Source of the DNA: Bacillota bacterium
GTDB lineage: Bacteria > Bacillota > Clostridia > Tissierellales > Sedimentibacteraceae
Direction of reading: 5' to 3'
Length of the DNA stretch: 39,053 bases
Assembly (NCBI GenBank): GCA_023453025.1
Contig: JAEXUD010000042.1
Span: forward strand, 1-39,053
Shown here: positions 17,160 through 24,864 of the stretch, one piece after another
How the letters are laid out: each line of letters begins with the position of its first letter
How positions within the stretch are numbered: position 1 is the stretch's first letter
Translations under genes and position numbers: made by a program
The notes under the pieces: model-generated
What the model was told of the DNA's origin: nothing
What the model saw: only the letters and a program-made list of their open reading frames with translations
Database searches by the model: none

Positions 17160-17468
17160 ATGGAAAAGCAGTTTTTTCTTAAAAAAAAAGTAGCAATTTT
17201 TTTACTTATATGTATCATCACTGCTTTCTTTTTTTCTGTCATTTATATAGAATTACATTCATCACATGAATGTACCGGACATTTATGTTCAGTATGCTCA
17301 AATCTTGATTCTGCTTGTAAAGTCTTGGAGCACATGGGGATGTATGTAAAATCAATTAATTTCCTATCTCTTATATGTATTGTATTTTCCGTGTACAGTA
17401 TATCTTTCTCGTATTTGTTTATAAAACACCTTACATTAGTGAATTTAAAGGTAAGACTTGATAATTAA
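17160..17468 (+). CDS. Small membrane protein with Cys-rich loop, unknown
   Basis: I do not recognise a family. The roughly 102-residue product has a Lys-rich start, a first membrane segment (about residues 10-31), an external-looking loop with the motif HECTGHLCSVCSNLDSACKV (two His, four Cys), and a second membrane segment (about 63-88) followed by a basic tail. The His/Cys loop could bind a metal or form disulfides. AAGGAG sits 7-10 bases upstream, compatible with GTG 17157 or ATG 17160. It lies 55 bases ahead of the zinc-type ABC transporter genes and probably shares their transcript, so a role in zinc acquisition is possible but not shown. Confidence 0.65.
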   Translation: MEKQFFLKKKVAIFLLICIITAFFFSVIYIELHSSHECTGHLCSVCSNLDSACKVLEHMGMYVKSINFLSLICIVFSVYSISFSYLFIKHLTLVNLKVRLDN

Positions 17469-17523
17469 ATCTCCATATTTTAAATGAAAGCTAATTTAAC
17501 TAACTAAAATTTTGGAGGTTACA

Positions 17524-18546
17524 ATGAAAAAAATCTTTACTGTTATTTTGGTTGTGCTTTTGGCATCAGCCTTATCTGGATGTACTCAAAATCATAATGT
17601 ATCAGACACTTTGGAAAATGAAGAAAATATTGAAAAATTGAAAATAGTGACTACACTTTTCCCGCAGTACGATTTTGCTCGTCAAATTGCCGGAGACAAT
17701 GCTGAAATTACCCTGCTTCTTCCTCCCGGAGCGGATAGCCATTCTTTTGAGCCGACTCCTGCTGATATTATAGCCATCAACAATGCTGATATATTTATTT
17801 ATACGGGAAAATATATGGAACCATGGGCAGATAAAATAATCAAGAGCATCGATAGTGATTCTATTAATATATTAGATGTTTCCGCCGGCATAACTCTGGT
17901 CAAAGAGGAAGATGAGCATGAACATAATGAAGATGAAGAGGAACACGAACACGATGATGAGCATGAGGAAGATGAAGAGGAACACGAACACGACGAGGAT
18001 GATCATGGACACAGTCATGAATACGACCCTCATATATGGACCAGCCCTGTCATGGCAAGAAAAATGACTGACAACATAGCAGCTTCTCTTTGCTATGTAG
18101 ATCCTGATAATGCATCATTTTACAAATCAAATGCAGAAAATTACAAAACCAGGTTGGATGAACTGGATGCTGAATTCAGAGAAATTGTCAGCAGCGGTTT
18201 AAGAAACAAATTATATTTCGGCGGAAAATTTGCTCTTTATTATTTTGCTGCGGAATACGGGTTAGAATACAAATCTGCATATGACAACTGTTCGTCCGAA
18301 ACTGAACCAAGTGCGCAGGATATCGCTCAGATTATTAATGAAATCAAGGAGAATAATGTACCTGTAATATATTACGAGGAGCTGACCGACCCTAAGGTTT
18401 CAAGAAGTATAAGCGAAGATACCGGTGCTGAAATGCTTCTGTTTCATTCATGCCACAATGTATCAAAGGAAGATTTTGAAAAAGGTGTGACTTACTTGGA
18501 ACTAATGACTCAAAACACTGAAAACCTAAGGAAAGGACTCAATTAA
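17524..18546 (+). CDS. znuA: Zinc/manganese-type ABC transporter substrate-binding lipoprotein
   Basis: A cluster A-I metal-binding lipoprotein of 340 residues. The signal peptide ends in the lipobox LASALSGC. The mature part shows the ZnuA/AdcA landmarks: VTTLFPQYDFARQIAGD, the first metal His in GADSHSFEPTPAD, the second in YDPHIWTSP and a late conserved FHSCHN. Between them lies a very long acidic His-rich loop (about residues 122-160) made of repeated E-H-E-H-D units. Such loops are typical of zinc rather than manganese binders and may act as a zinc reservoir or sensor. GGAGG precedes ATG 17524. The ATPase gene starts in the overlapping TAATG. Zinc specificity is inferred from the loop. 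Confidence 0.88.
   Translation: MKKIFTVILVVLLASALSGCTQNHNVSDTLENEENIEKLKIVTTLFPQYDFARQIAGDNAEITLLLPPGADSHSFEPTPADIIAINNADIFIYTGKYMEPWADKIIKSIDSDSINILDVSAGITLVKEEDEHEHNEDEEEHEHDDEHEEDEEEHEHDEDDHGHSHEYDPHIWTSPVMARKMTDNIAASLCYVDPDNASFYKSNAENYKTRLDELDAEFREIVSSGLRNKLYFGGKFALYYFAAEYGLEYKSAYDNCSSETEPSAQDIAQIINEIKENNVPVIYYEELTDPKVSRSISEDTGAEMLLFHSCHNVSKEDFEKGVTYLELMTQNTENLRKGLN
17929..17993 (+). repeat. Tandem duplication in the His-rich loop of the metal-binding lipoprotein gene
   Basis: A 26-base sequence starting GAAGATGAAGAGGAACAC occurs exactly twice, at 17929-17954 and 17968-17993, with a 39-base period (13 codons). The repeat is in frame, so gain or loss of a unit would lengthen or shorten the loop without breaking the gene. 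Confidence 0.9.
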
Positions 18547-19256
18547 TGACCCCGCTGATTAAATGTGAGAATTTAAATTTTTATTATGAGAAGCATCCGG
18601 CAGTGAAAAATGTAAGCTTCTCTGTTTACGAAGGTGACTATTTGTGCATTGTGGGAGAAAACGGCTCCGGAAAAAGTACATTGTTAAAAGGACTCTTGGG
18701 GCTCAAGAGCCCTTCCTCCGGTGCTGTTTTATTTAACGGAATCAAACAGACTCAGATTGGTTATCTTCCTCAGCAAAGCCATATACAGAATGACTTTCCT
18801 GCCTCAGTGCTTGAAGTTGTACTTTCCGGATGCCTCGGCTCAAAAGGATTAATGCCTTTTTACAGCAGAAATGACAGACAAAAAGCATATGCAAACATAG
18901 AGAAGCTTGGAATTGAAAGACTGTCAAAAATATCCTACCGCGATTTATCAGGTGGGCAACAGCAGAGAGTACTTCTTGCCAGAGCTCTTTGCGCAACCGA
19001 AAAGCTTTTGTTGCTGGATGAGCCGGTTTCGGGGCTTGACCCTGTTGTAACATCAGAACTGTACCAGCTTATTAAAAAGCTTAACACTGAACAGGGAGTA
19101 ACAGTCATAATGATTTCACACGATATATTAAGCTCTGTAAAATATGCCAATGTAATTTTACATATGGATACATCTTCAAGGTTTTTCGGACCTGTTACTG
19201 AATACAAACAAACCACTGTTTTTAAACAAATGATTGGAGGCAATGAAAATGCTTAG
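18546..19256 (+). CDS. znuC: Zinc/manganese-type ABC transporter ATPase
   Basis: The ATP-binding subunit of the metal importer, 236 residues. Walker A is GENGSGKSTLLKG, the Q-loop is at YLPQQS, the ABC signature is DLSGGQQQRVLLARAL, Walker B is KLLLLDEPVSGLD and the H-switch is in IMISHDILS. The LPQQS and LSGGQQQR context is typical of the ZnuC/MntB/AdcC group. The start codon overlaps the stop of the substrate-binding gene, and the permease gene starts just inside its 3' end, so the three subunits are tightly coupled. Confidence 0.93.
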   Translation: MTPLIKCENLNFYYEKHPAVKNVSFSVYEGDYLCIVGENGSGKSTLLKGLLGLKSPSSGAVLFNGIKQTQIGYLPQQSHIQNDFPASVLEVVLSGCLGSKGLMPFYSRNDRQKAYANIEKLGIERLSKISYRDLSGGQQQRVLLARALCATEKLLLLDEPVSGLDPVVTSELYQLIKKLNTEQGVTVIMISHDILSSVKYANVILHMDTSSRFFGPVTEYKQTTVFKQMIGGNENA

Positions 19257-20082
19257 CATTCTTTCGGAACTATTTTCATATACCTTTATAACAAGAGCGT
19301 TGCTGGTTGGTATTTTGGTTTCTTTATGTGCATCTATATTGGGGGTAAGTCTTGTTTTAAAAAGATACTCCATGATAGGAGACGGTCTGTCCCACGTAGG
19401 TTTCGGTTCTCTTTCTGTGGCAATGGCCTTTAACCTGGCACCTCTTCAGGTTTCTATCCCTGTTGTTGTACTTGCTGCATTTCTTCTTTTAAGGATAAGT
19501 GAAAACAGTAAAATTAAGGGTGATGCGGCAATTGCTTTGATTTCAAGCAGCTCACTTGCCATTGGTGTAATAATCACTTCTCTTACAACAGGTATGAATA
19601 CAGACGTATGCAACTACATGTTCGGAAGTATCCTGGCTATGGAAAGAAGCGATGTATACCTGAGTGTAATATTGTCAATTATTGTATTGATATTATACGG
19701 TTTATTCTACAACAAGATATTTGCCATTACTTTTGATGAAAACTTTGCAAAGGCAACCGGAACAAATGTTAAAAGATACAATATGCTGGTAGCACTTTTG
19801 ACTGCGATTACCATTGTCATTGGTATGAGGCTAATGGGTGCATTGCTTATATCCAGCCTGATCATATTTCCATCCTTGACATCAATGCGGGTATTAGGAA
19901 ATTTTAAAGGTGTAATAATCACATCTCTTGTATTGTCTGCAATATGCTTTTTCATAGGAATTGTAATTTCATTTCAATACAGCATCCCGGCAGGTGCAAG
20001 CGTAGTTGCCGTAAACCTGGCAGCATTTATTATCGCTTCCTGTTTAGGGGCTTTTATAAAAATCGGGAGGTTTAAAGAATGA
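19249..20082 (+). CDS. znuB: Zinc/manganese-type ABC transporter permease
   Basis: Membrane subunit of the importer (ABC-3 family), 277 residues with seven to nine hydrophobic segments. Family landmarks are the N-terminal LCASILGVSLVLKRYSMIGDGLSHVGFG stretch around residues 24-50 (its GDGLSH sequence is diagnostic) and AISLLISSLIIFPSLTS-like residues near 200, here MGALLISSLIIFPSL. Of the possible starts, ATG 19249 lies 8 bases after GGAGG and is preferred over ATG 19243. The gene overlaps the ATPase gene at its 5' end, and the downstream lipoprotein gene overlaps its stop by four bases (ATGA). Confidence 0.92.
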   Translation: MLSILSELFSYTFITRALLVGILVSLCASILGVSLVLKRYSMIGDGLSHVGFGSLSVAMAFNLAPLQVSIPVVVLAAFLLLRISENSKIKGDAAIALISSSSLAIGVIITSLTTGMNTDVCNYMFGSILAMERSDVYLSVILSIIVLILYGLFYNKIFAITFDENFAKATGTNVKRYNMLVALLTAITIVIGMRLMGALLISSLIIFPSLTSMRVLGNFKGVIITSLVLSAICFFIGIVISFQYSIPAGASVVAVNLAAFIIASCLGAFIKIGRFKE

Positions 20083-20639
20083 GAAAAATATTATATGTTA
20101 TTTGTATCCTTTTAATATTTATTACAGGATGCTCCGGTGAAAAAACATCTGTTGAAGATAAAGCAACAGAGCCTCCGCAGCAAAGCAGTGAACAAAACAC
20201 CATATATACCTCTGAGGATGATTCTAAAACGGTTATAGAGCATATACTGGACAAGGAATTGAAGTTATCCAATGATGACAGCAATGAAATCACAATAAAG
20301 GATAAAATGTTCATAGCCCAGTGCAATGACATATATCTAAACACAGATGAATATTTAGATAAAACCATAATATGGGAAGGTATTTATACAGAGTCTACTA
20401 ATCCTGAAACAGGCAATACCTATAAATTTGTAATCAGATACGGCCCGGGATGCTGCGGCAATGACGGCGTAGCCGGATTTGAAGTTTTGTATGATCAGGA
20501 GACACCAAAAGCTGATGATTGGGTCAAGGCTGTAGGTAAAATTGAAATGGTAGAGCAAGGCGGAATTGAATTTGTCGCCATCCGTTTGTCAGAGCTCACT
20601 GTATTAGATGTTCGAGGACAGGAATTCGTATCAAACTGA
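20079..20639 (+). CDS. Lipoprotein with a YcgQ C-terminal-like (DUF1980-like) domain
   Basis: A 186-residue secreted lipoprotein: signal peptide ending in the lipobox FITGC, a Ser/Glu/Thr-rich linker to about residue 60, then one compact domain. That domain (about 65-180) resembles the C-terminal OB-like domain of YcgQ/TIGR03943 proteins: FIAQCNDIYLNTDEYLDKTI, WEGIYTE, a Cys-Cys pair in GPGCCGNDG, then DDWVKAVGKIE and FVAIRLSELTVLD. Here the domain stands alone, without the YcgQ membrane part. It overlaps the zinc permease gene by four bases, which supports a job in zinc delivery or binding at the cell surface. The family match is from pattern memory; the zinc link is contextual. Confidence 0.7.
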   Translation: MRKILYVICILLIFITGCSGEKTSVEDKATEPPQQSSEQNTIYTSEDDSKTVIEHILDKELKLSNDDSNEITIKDKMFIAQCNDIYLNTDEYLDKTIIWEGIYTESTNPETGNTYKFVIRYGPGCCGNDGVAGFEVLYDQETPKADDWVKAVGKIEMVEQGGIEFVAIRLSELTVLDVRGQEFVSN

Positions 20640-20657
20640 TAATTATGTACAATAAAA

Positions 20658-20694
20658 AGACTCCTGTCAGACTGTTGACATGGGTCTCTTTTCT
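20658..20694 (+). terminator. Terminator of the zinc operon
   Basis: AGACTCCTGTCA pairs with TGACATGGGTCT (one G-U and one mismatch), followed by CTTTTCT. It closes the metal-uptake operon ahead of miaB. Confidence 0.85.
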
Positions 20695-20723
20695 ATAGAA
20701 GAATTCTTCAGTGCATTTTTATA

Positions 20724-20752
20724 TTGAACAAAAAGTCGTTAAATGATATAAT
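20724..20752 (+). promoter_or_regulatory. Promoter of the miaB-mutSL-miaA-hfq operon
   Basis: TTGAAC (20724-20729), 17 bases, TATAAT (20747-20752), 41 bases before the miaB start. No further promoter of this quality was noticed in the short gaps of the operon. Confidence 0.8.
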
Positions 20753-20793
20753 ACACAGGATATTACAATGTTTAAACAGAAAGTTGGAGGAAC

Positions 20794-22224
20794 ATGAGCA
20801 AAAATAATGCAGAAGCAATAAACACTGAAAATGCAATGCTTTCGAGTGATAAAACAATTGAACTCAGAAATATAAACGAACAATATTTCATTATGAACGG
20901 CAGAAAAAAAACGTATCACATACTGACATACGGCTGCCAGATGAATGAACACGATTCAGAAAAAATCAGCGGCATGCTGACATCAATAGGCTTTGAAGAG
21001 GTCGATGATGATAAAAATGCTGATTTGGTAATATTCAATACATGCCTTATAAGAGAAAATGCCGAGCTTAAGGTTTTTGGCAAGCTGGGTGAGGTAAAGG
21101 GCTTAAAAAGGAACAGACCTGATATGCTTGTTGCTGTCTGCGGCTGCATGATGCAAAAAGAAGAAATCAGACAAAAGCTTTTAAAAAAATTTAAATTTGT
21201 CGATATAATTTTTGGAACAAACACCATACAAGAGCTTCCCGTTTTGATATATGATGCGGAAATCAACAAGAAAAAAAGTGTAGATATTATAGAAAACACG
21301 GAATTAATTTATGAAAATATGCCAAAATCCAGAAAATTCAAATACAAAGCATTGGTAAACATAACATATGGCTGCAATAACTTCTGCACGTACTGTGTTG
21401 TACCATACGTAAGAGGAAGAGAAAAAAGCAGAGAACCAAATGAAATAATAAATGAAGTTAAATCATTGGCAGCTGACGGATGCAAGGAAATAACGTTATT
21501 AGGCCAGAATGTCAATTCATATGGAAGCAATTTAGAAAATCCTTGTACGTTTGCAGAATTATTATATGAATTAAATAAAATAGACAAAATAGAAAGAATT
21601 CGTTTCATGACGTCCCATCCAAAGGACTTAACCGATGATTTAATCCGTGCCATAAAGGAGTGCCATAAGATATGCAATCATGTGCATCTGCCTGTGCAGG
21701 CGGGAAGCAATGATGTTTTAAGTCGAATGAACCGAAAATATACAAAAGAACACTATTTGACCCTTGTTGAAAAACTAAAGAAGGAAATTCCTGATATAGC
21801 AATTACGACCGATATAATTGTAGGCTTTCCGGGAGAGTCTGAGGAGGACTTCCTGGAAACAATCGATGTTGTAAAGAAGGTTCAATACGATTCGGCATTT
21901 ACCTTCCTTTACTCTGTAAGAGAAGGGACAAAAGCCGCACAAATGAAAGATCAGATACCAGATGATGTTAAGCATGAGCGTTTTGACAGACTGCTAAATG
22001 TGTTGTATCCCATAGTGTTGGAAAGAAACACTCAATGCATCGGTAAAACTTATCCTGTGCTGGTTGAATCAATCAGCAAGACCAGTGAAAATTACTTAAC
22101 AGGAAGAACCGAGCACTTCCGGCTTGTTCATTTCAAAGGCAGTGAAGAATTATTAGGCGAAATTGTTAATGTAAAAATAAACAATGTGAAAACATTCCAT
22201 ATGGAAGGCGAGATAATCAATTAG
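20794..22224 (+). CDS. miaB: tRNA-2-methylthio-N6-dimethylallyladenosine synthase
   Basis: A radical SAM methylthiotransferase that adds the 2-methylthio group to i6A37 in tRNA; 476 residues. The UPF0004 N-terminal domain carries the auxiliary-cluster cysteines (YGCQMNEHDS, FNTCLIRENA, VCGCMMQ). The radical SAM motif is in NITYGCNNFCTYCVVPYVRGRE. The C-terminal TRAM domain begins near GKTYPVLVES. About 40 extra residues precede the catalytic domain, as in other clostridial MiaB proteins. The INxC-YGC context and the genes next door (miaA makes its substrate) distinguish it from MtaB and RimO. GGAGG precedes the ATG. First gene of the operon. Confidence 0.95.
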   Translation: MSKNNAEAINTENAMLSSDKTIELRNINEQYFIMNGRKKTYHILTYGCQMNEHDSEKISGMLTSIGFEEVDDDKNADLVIFNTCLIRENAELKVFGKLGEVKGLKRNRPDMLVAVCGCMMQKEEIRQKLLKKFKFVDIIFGTNTIQELPVLIYDAEINKKKSVDIIENTELIYENMPKSRKFKYKALVNITYGCNNFCTYCVVPYVRGREKSREPNEIINEVKSLAADGCKEITLLGQNVNSYGSNLENPCTFAELLYELNKIDKIERIRFMTSHPKDLTDDLIRAIKECHKICNHVHLPVQAGSNDVLSRMNRKYTKEHYLTLVEKLKKEIPDIAITTDIIVGFPGESEEDFLETIDVVKKVQYDSAFTFLYSVREGTKAAQMKDQIPDDVKHERFDRLLNVLYPIVLERNTQCIGKTYPVLVESISKTSENYLTGRTEHFRLVHFKGSEELLGEIVNVKINNVKTFHMEGEIIN

Positions 22225-22238
22225 GAAAGAGGCTTATT

Positions 22239-24854
22239 ATGACACCTATGATGGAACAATACATGGGCATTAAAAAACAATATCTTGACTGCATACTGCT
22301 GTACAGGCTTGGTGATTTTTATGAAATGTTCTTTGATGATGCAATTATTGCTTCAAAGGTTTTGGAAATTGCCCTTACAGGCCGCGACTGCGGACAAGAA
22401 GAACGAGCACCGATGTGTGGAGTTCCGCATCATGCAGTTGACAGCTATATTCCAAGATTAATAGAAAAAGGCTACAAGGTTGCAATCTGCGAGCAGCTGG
22501 AGGACCCCTCAGAGGCCAAGGGTATTGTCAGACGTGATGTTGTCAGAATAATAACCCCGGGCACAATAATTGACCAAAATATGCTTGATGAAAAAAGCAA
22601 TAATTATTTATGCTGCACATATATAGACAAAGGCTTCGGACTTTGCTATGCAGATATTTCAACCGGTGATTTATATGTTACAGAAAACATTTCATTAAGT
22701 GATTTTGATATAAATAATACGAAAAAATATGATTTGTTAAAGGAAGAAATATTTAAAATTAACCCTTCGGAAGTAATATCAAATAAACTAACGGGCATCG
22801 ACTCTATTGACTCAACGATGAACTGCTCGGAGATTTCAAGCTATAACGAATACAAAGCAATAATACTGAAGCATTTCGATGTTGTTTCCCTGGATTCTTT
22901 TGGTCTTTCTGATAACAATTATGCAGTAATGTCTCTGGGGATGCTTATCAATTATTTGTACCGAACTCAGAAAACATCTCTTGAGCAGCTGAATAAGCTT
23001 CATTTTTACAGTGTTGGCGAATATTTGTACTTAGATTCCGGCACTCGTAAAAACCTTGAGATTACTGAAACTGTCAGGGGTAAAAAAGGACAAGGCACAC
23101 TGTACAACGTATTGGATTATACAAACACAGCCATGGGTGGACGCCAGCTTAAAAAATGGGTTGAAGAGCCTCTTAAAAATATAGTGTTAATTAACAATCG
23201 GCTGGAAGCAGTAGAAGAGCTTTATAATAATGTGATAGTCTCCAATAATATAAAGGAACATTTAAAAACCGTATATGATATTGAACGGCTGATAAGCAGA
23301 ATTGTATATGGTAATTGCAACGGAAGAGACTTAAACGCATTAAAGCAGTCATTGTCAAATCTTCCTGATTTAAAATTTGAAATTTCAACTCTTAAGTCCA
23401 AAATGTATGTAGATTTATTTGAAGGCTTTGATACATTGAAGGATGTCTATGAGCTGATTGACAGGTCGATTGTTGAGGAACCTCCGATTTCAGTAAAGGA
23501 AGGTCATATAATAAAGCACGGCTTTAATGACGAGCTTGATGAAATAAAAGAAATAGCGGTAAACGGAAAAAGCTGGATTTCTGAGCTTCAAAGTAAAGAA
23601 AGGGAAGCTACCGGAATTAAAAATTTAAAAATCGGATATACAAAGATATTTGGATACTATCTTGAGGTTACCAAGTCCTATATGGACATGGTTCCTGACA
23701 GCTATATCAGAAAGCAGACACTGGCCAACTGCGAGAGATATGTAACTCCTGAATTAAAGGAAATGGAAGCAAAAATATTAAATGCGGATGAACAGATGAT
23801 GAAGCTGGAATATGAACTATTCCAACAAATAAGACTTTATATCAAGGAGCAGGTTGTAAGAATCCAGGAATCGGCATACTCAATTGCAGTTATAGACTCA
23901 TTAAATTCATTGGCAATCGCAGCTGTTAAAAATAATTATGTCAAACCTGAAATAAATCAGAAGGGCTACATTAAAATTACTGACGGCAGACATCCGGTTA
24001 TTGAAAAACTAATGAAAAATGAAATGTTTGTTCCTAATGATACATACATTGACAGCAGGGAACACCGCATGTCAATCATTACCGGACCAAATATGGCAGG
24101 TAAGTCAACCTACATGCGACAGGTTGCTTTAATTGCACTGCTTTCTCATATAGGAAGCTTTGTTCCTGCAAAAAGCGCTGAAATATGTATCCTGGATAAA
24201 ATATTTACTCGCGTAGGTGCATCTGATGATTTATCTCAGGGACAAAGCACATTTATGGTCGAAATGAGCGAGGTTTCAAATATACTTAATAACGCAACCG
24301 ATAACAGCTTACTTATTTTGGACGAAATAGGAAGAGGCACCAGTACATACGACGGACTTAGCATTGCATGGAGCGTAGTGGAATACATTACTAAAAAAAT
24401 AAAGGCAAAGACTTTGTTTGCAACCCACTACCATGAGCTTTCAGAGCTTGAGAGCAAATTAAAAAGCGTTAAAAACTACCGTATATTAATTAAAGAAGAC
24501 AATGATAAAATAATTTTCTTAAGAAAAATCGCAGAAGGAAGCGTGGACAGGAGCTATGGAATCCAGGTAGCTAACCTGGCAGGACTCCCTGAAGAGGTTA
24601 TATTGAGGGCAAAGGAAATACTAAAGCAGCTTGATGACTCTGACATAAACAAGCCTTTTGCCAAAAAGAAAAAAGATAGAATAACTGATGAATTCCAGGT
24701 ATCCATGTTTCATTCCGATCCATTAGAAGCAAGTAGGAATAAGGAATTAAAGGAACTTACAAAAGCTGTGAAAAGCATAGATATAAATAATATAACACCT
24801 GTAAAGGCATTTACACTGCTAAATGAATTGATAGAAAAAGCTAAACATATTTAA
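22239..24854 (+). CDS. mutS: DNA mismatch repair protein MutS
   Basis: Recognises base mismatches and small loops and recruits MutL; 871 residues, the normal length. The mismatch-binding motif is in YRLGDFYEMFFDDA (the Phe-x-Glu, FYE, contacts the mispaired base). The ATPase domain shows Walker A TGPNMAGKSTYMRQ (around residue 615), DDLSQGQSTFMVEM and Walker B LLILDEIGRGTSTYDG, followed by FATHYHELSELE. The C-terminal stretch carries the helix-turn-helix dimer region and a short tail. It lies 14 bases after miaB and 10 bases before mutL, as is usual in clostridia. Confidence 0.97.
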   Translation: MTPMMEQYMGIKKQYLDCILLYRLGDFYEMFFDDAIIASKVLEIALTGRDCGQEERAPMCGVPHHAVDSYIPRLIEKGYKVAICEQLEDPSEAKGIVRRDVVRIITPGTIIDQNMLDEKSNNYLCCTYIDKGFGLCYADISTGDLYVTENISLSDFDINNTKKYDLLKEEIFKINPSEVISNKLTGIDSIDSTMNCSEISSYNEYKAIILKHFDVVSLDSFGLSDNNYAVMSLGMLINYLYRTQKTSLEQLNKLHFYSVGEYLYLDSGTRKNLEITETVRGKKGQGTLYNVLDYTNTAMGGRQLKKWVEEPLKNIVLINNRLEAVEELYNNVIVSNNIKEHLKTVYDIERLISRIVYGNCNGRDLNALKQSLSNLPDLKFEISTLKSKMYVDLFEGFDTLKDVYELIDRSIVEEPPISVKEGHIIKHGFNDELDEIKEIAVNGKSWISELQSKEREATGIKNLKIGYTKIFGYYLEVTKSYMDMVPDSYIRKQTLANCERYVTPELKEMEAKILNADEQMMKLEYELFQQIRLYIKEQVVRIQESAYSIAVIDSLNSLAIAAVKNNYVKPEINQKGYIKITDGRHPVIEKLMKNEMFVPNDTYIDSREHRMSIITGPNMAGKSTYMRQVALIALLSHIGSFVPAKSAEICILDKIFTRVGASDDLSQGQSTFMVEMSEVSNILNNATDNSLLILDEIGRGTSTYDGLSIAWSVVEYITKKIKAKTLFATHYHELSELESKLKSVKNYRILIKEDNDKIIFLRKIAEGSVDRSYGIQVANLAGLPEEVILRAKEILKQLDDSDINKPFAKKKKDRITDEFQVSMFHSDPLEASRNKELKELTKAVKSIDINNITPVKAFTLLNELIEKAKHI

Positions 24855-24864
24855 GAAGGTAATT

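Noticed and set aside
17490..17512. TTAACTAACTAA resembling an AdcR/Zur operator before the zinc-binding lipoprotein gene
   Set aside because: It is not palindromic: the second half does not mirror the first, and it lies close to the ribosome site. I do not call it an operator.
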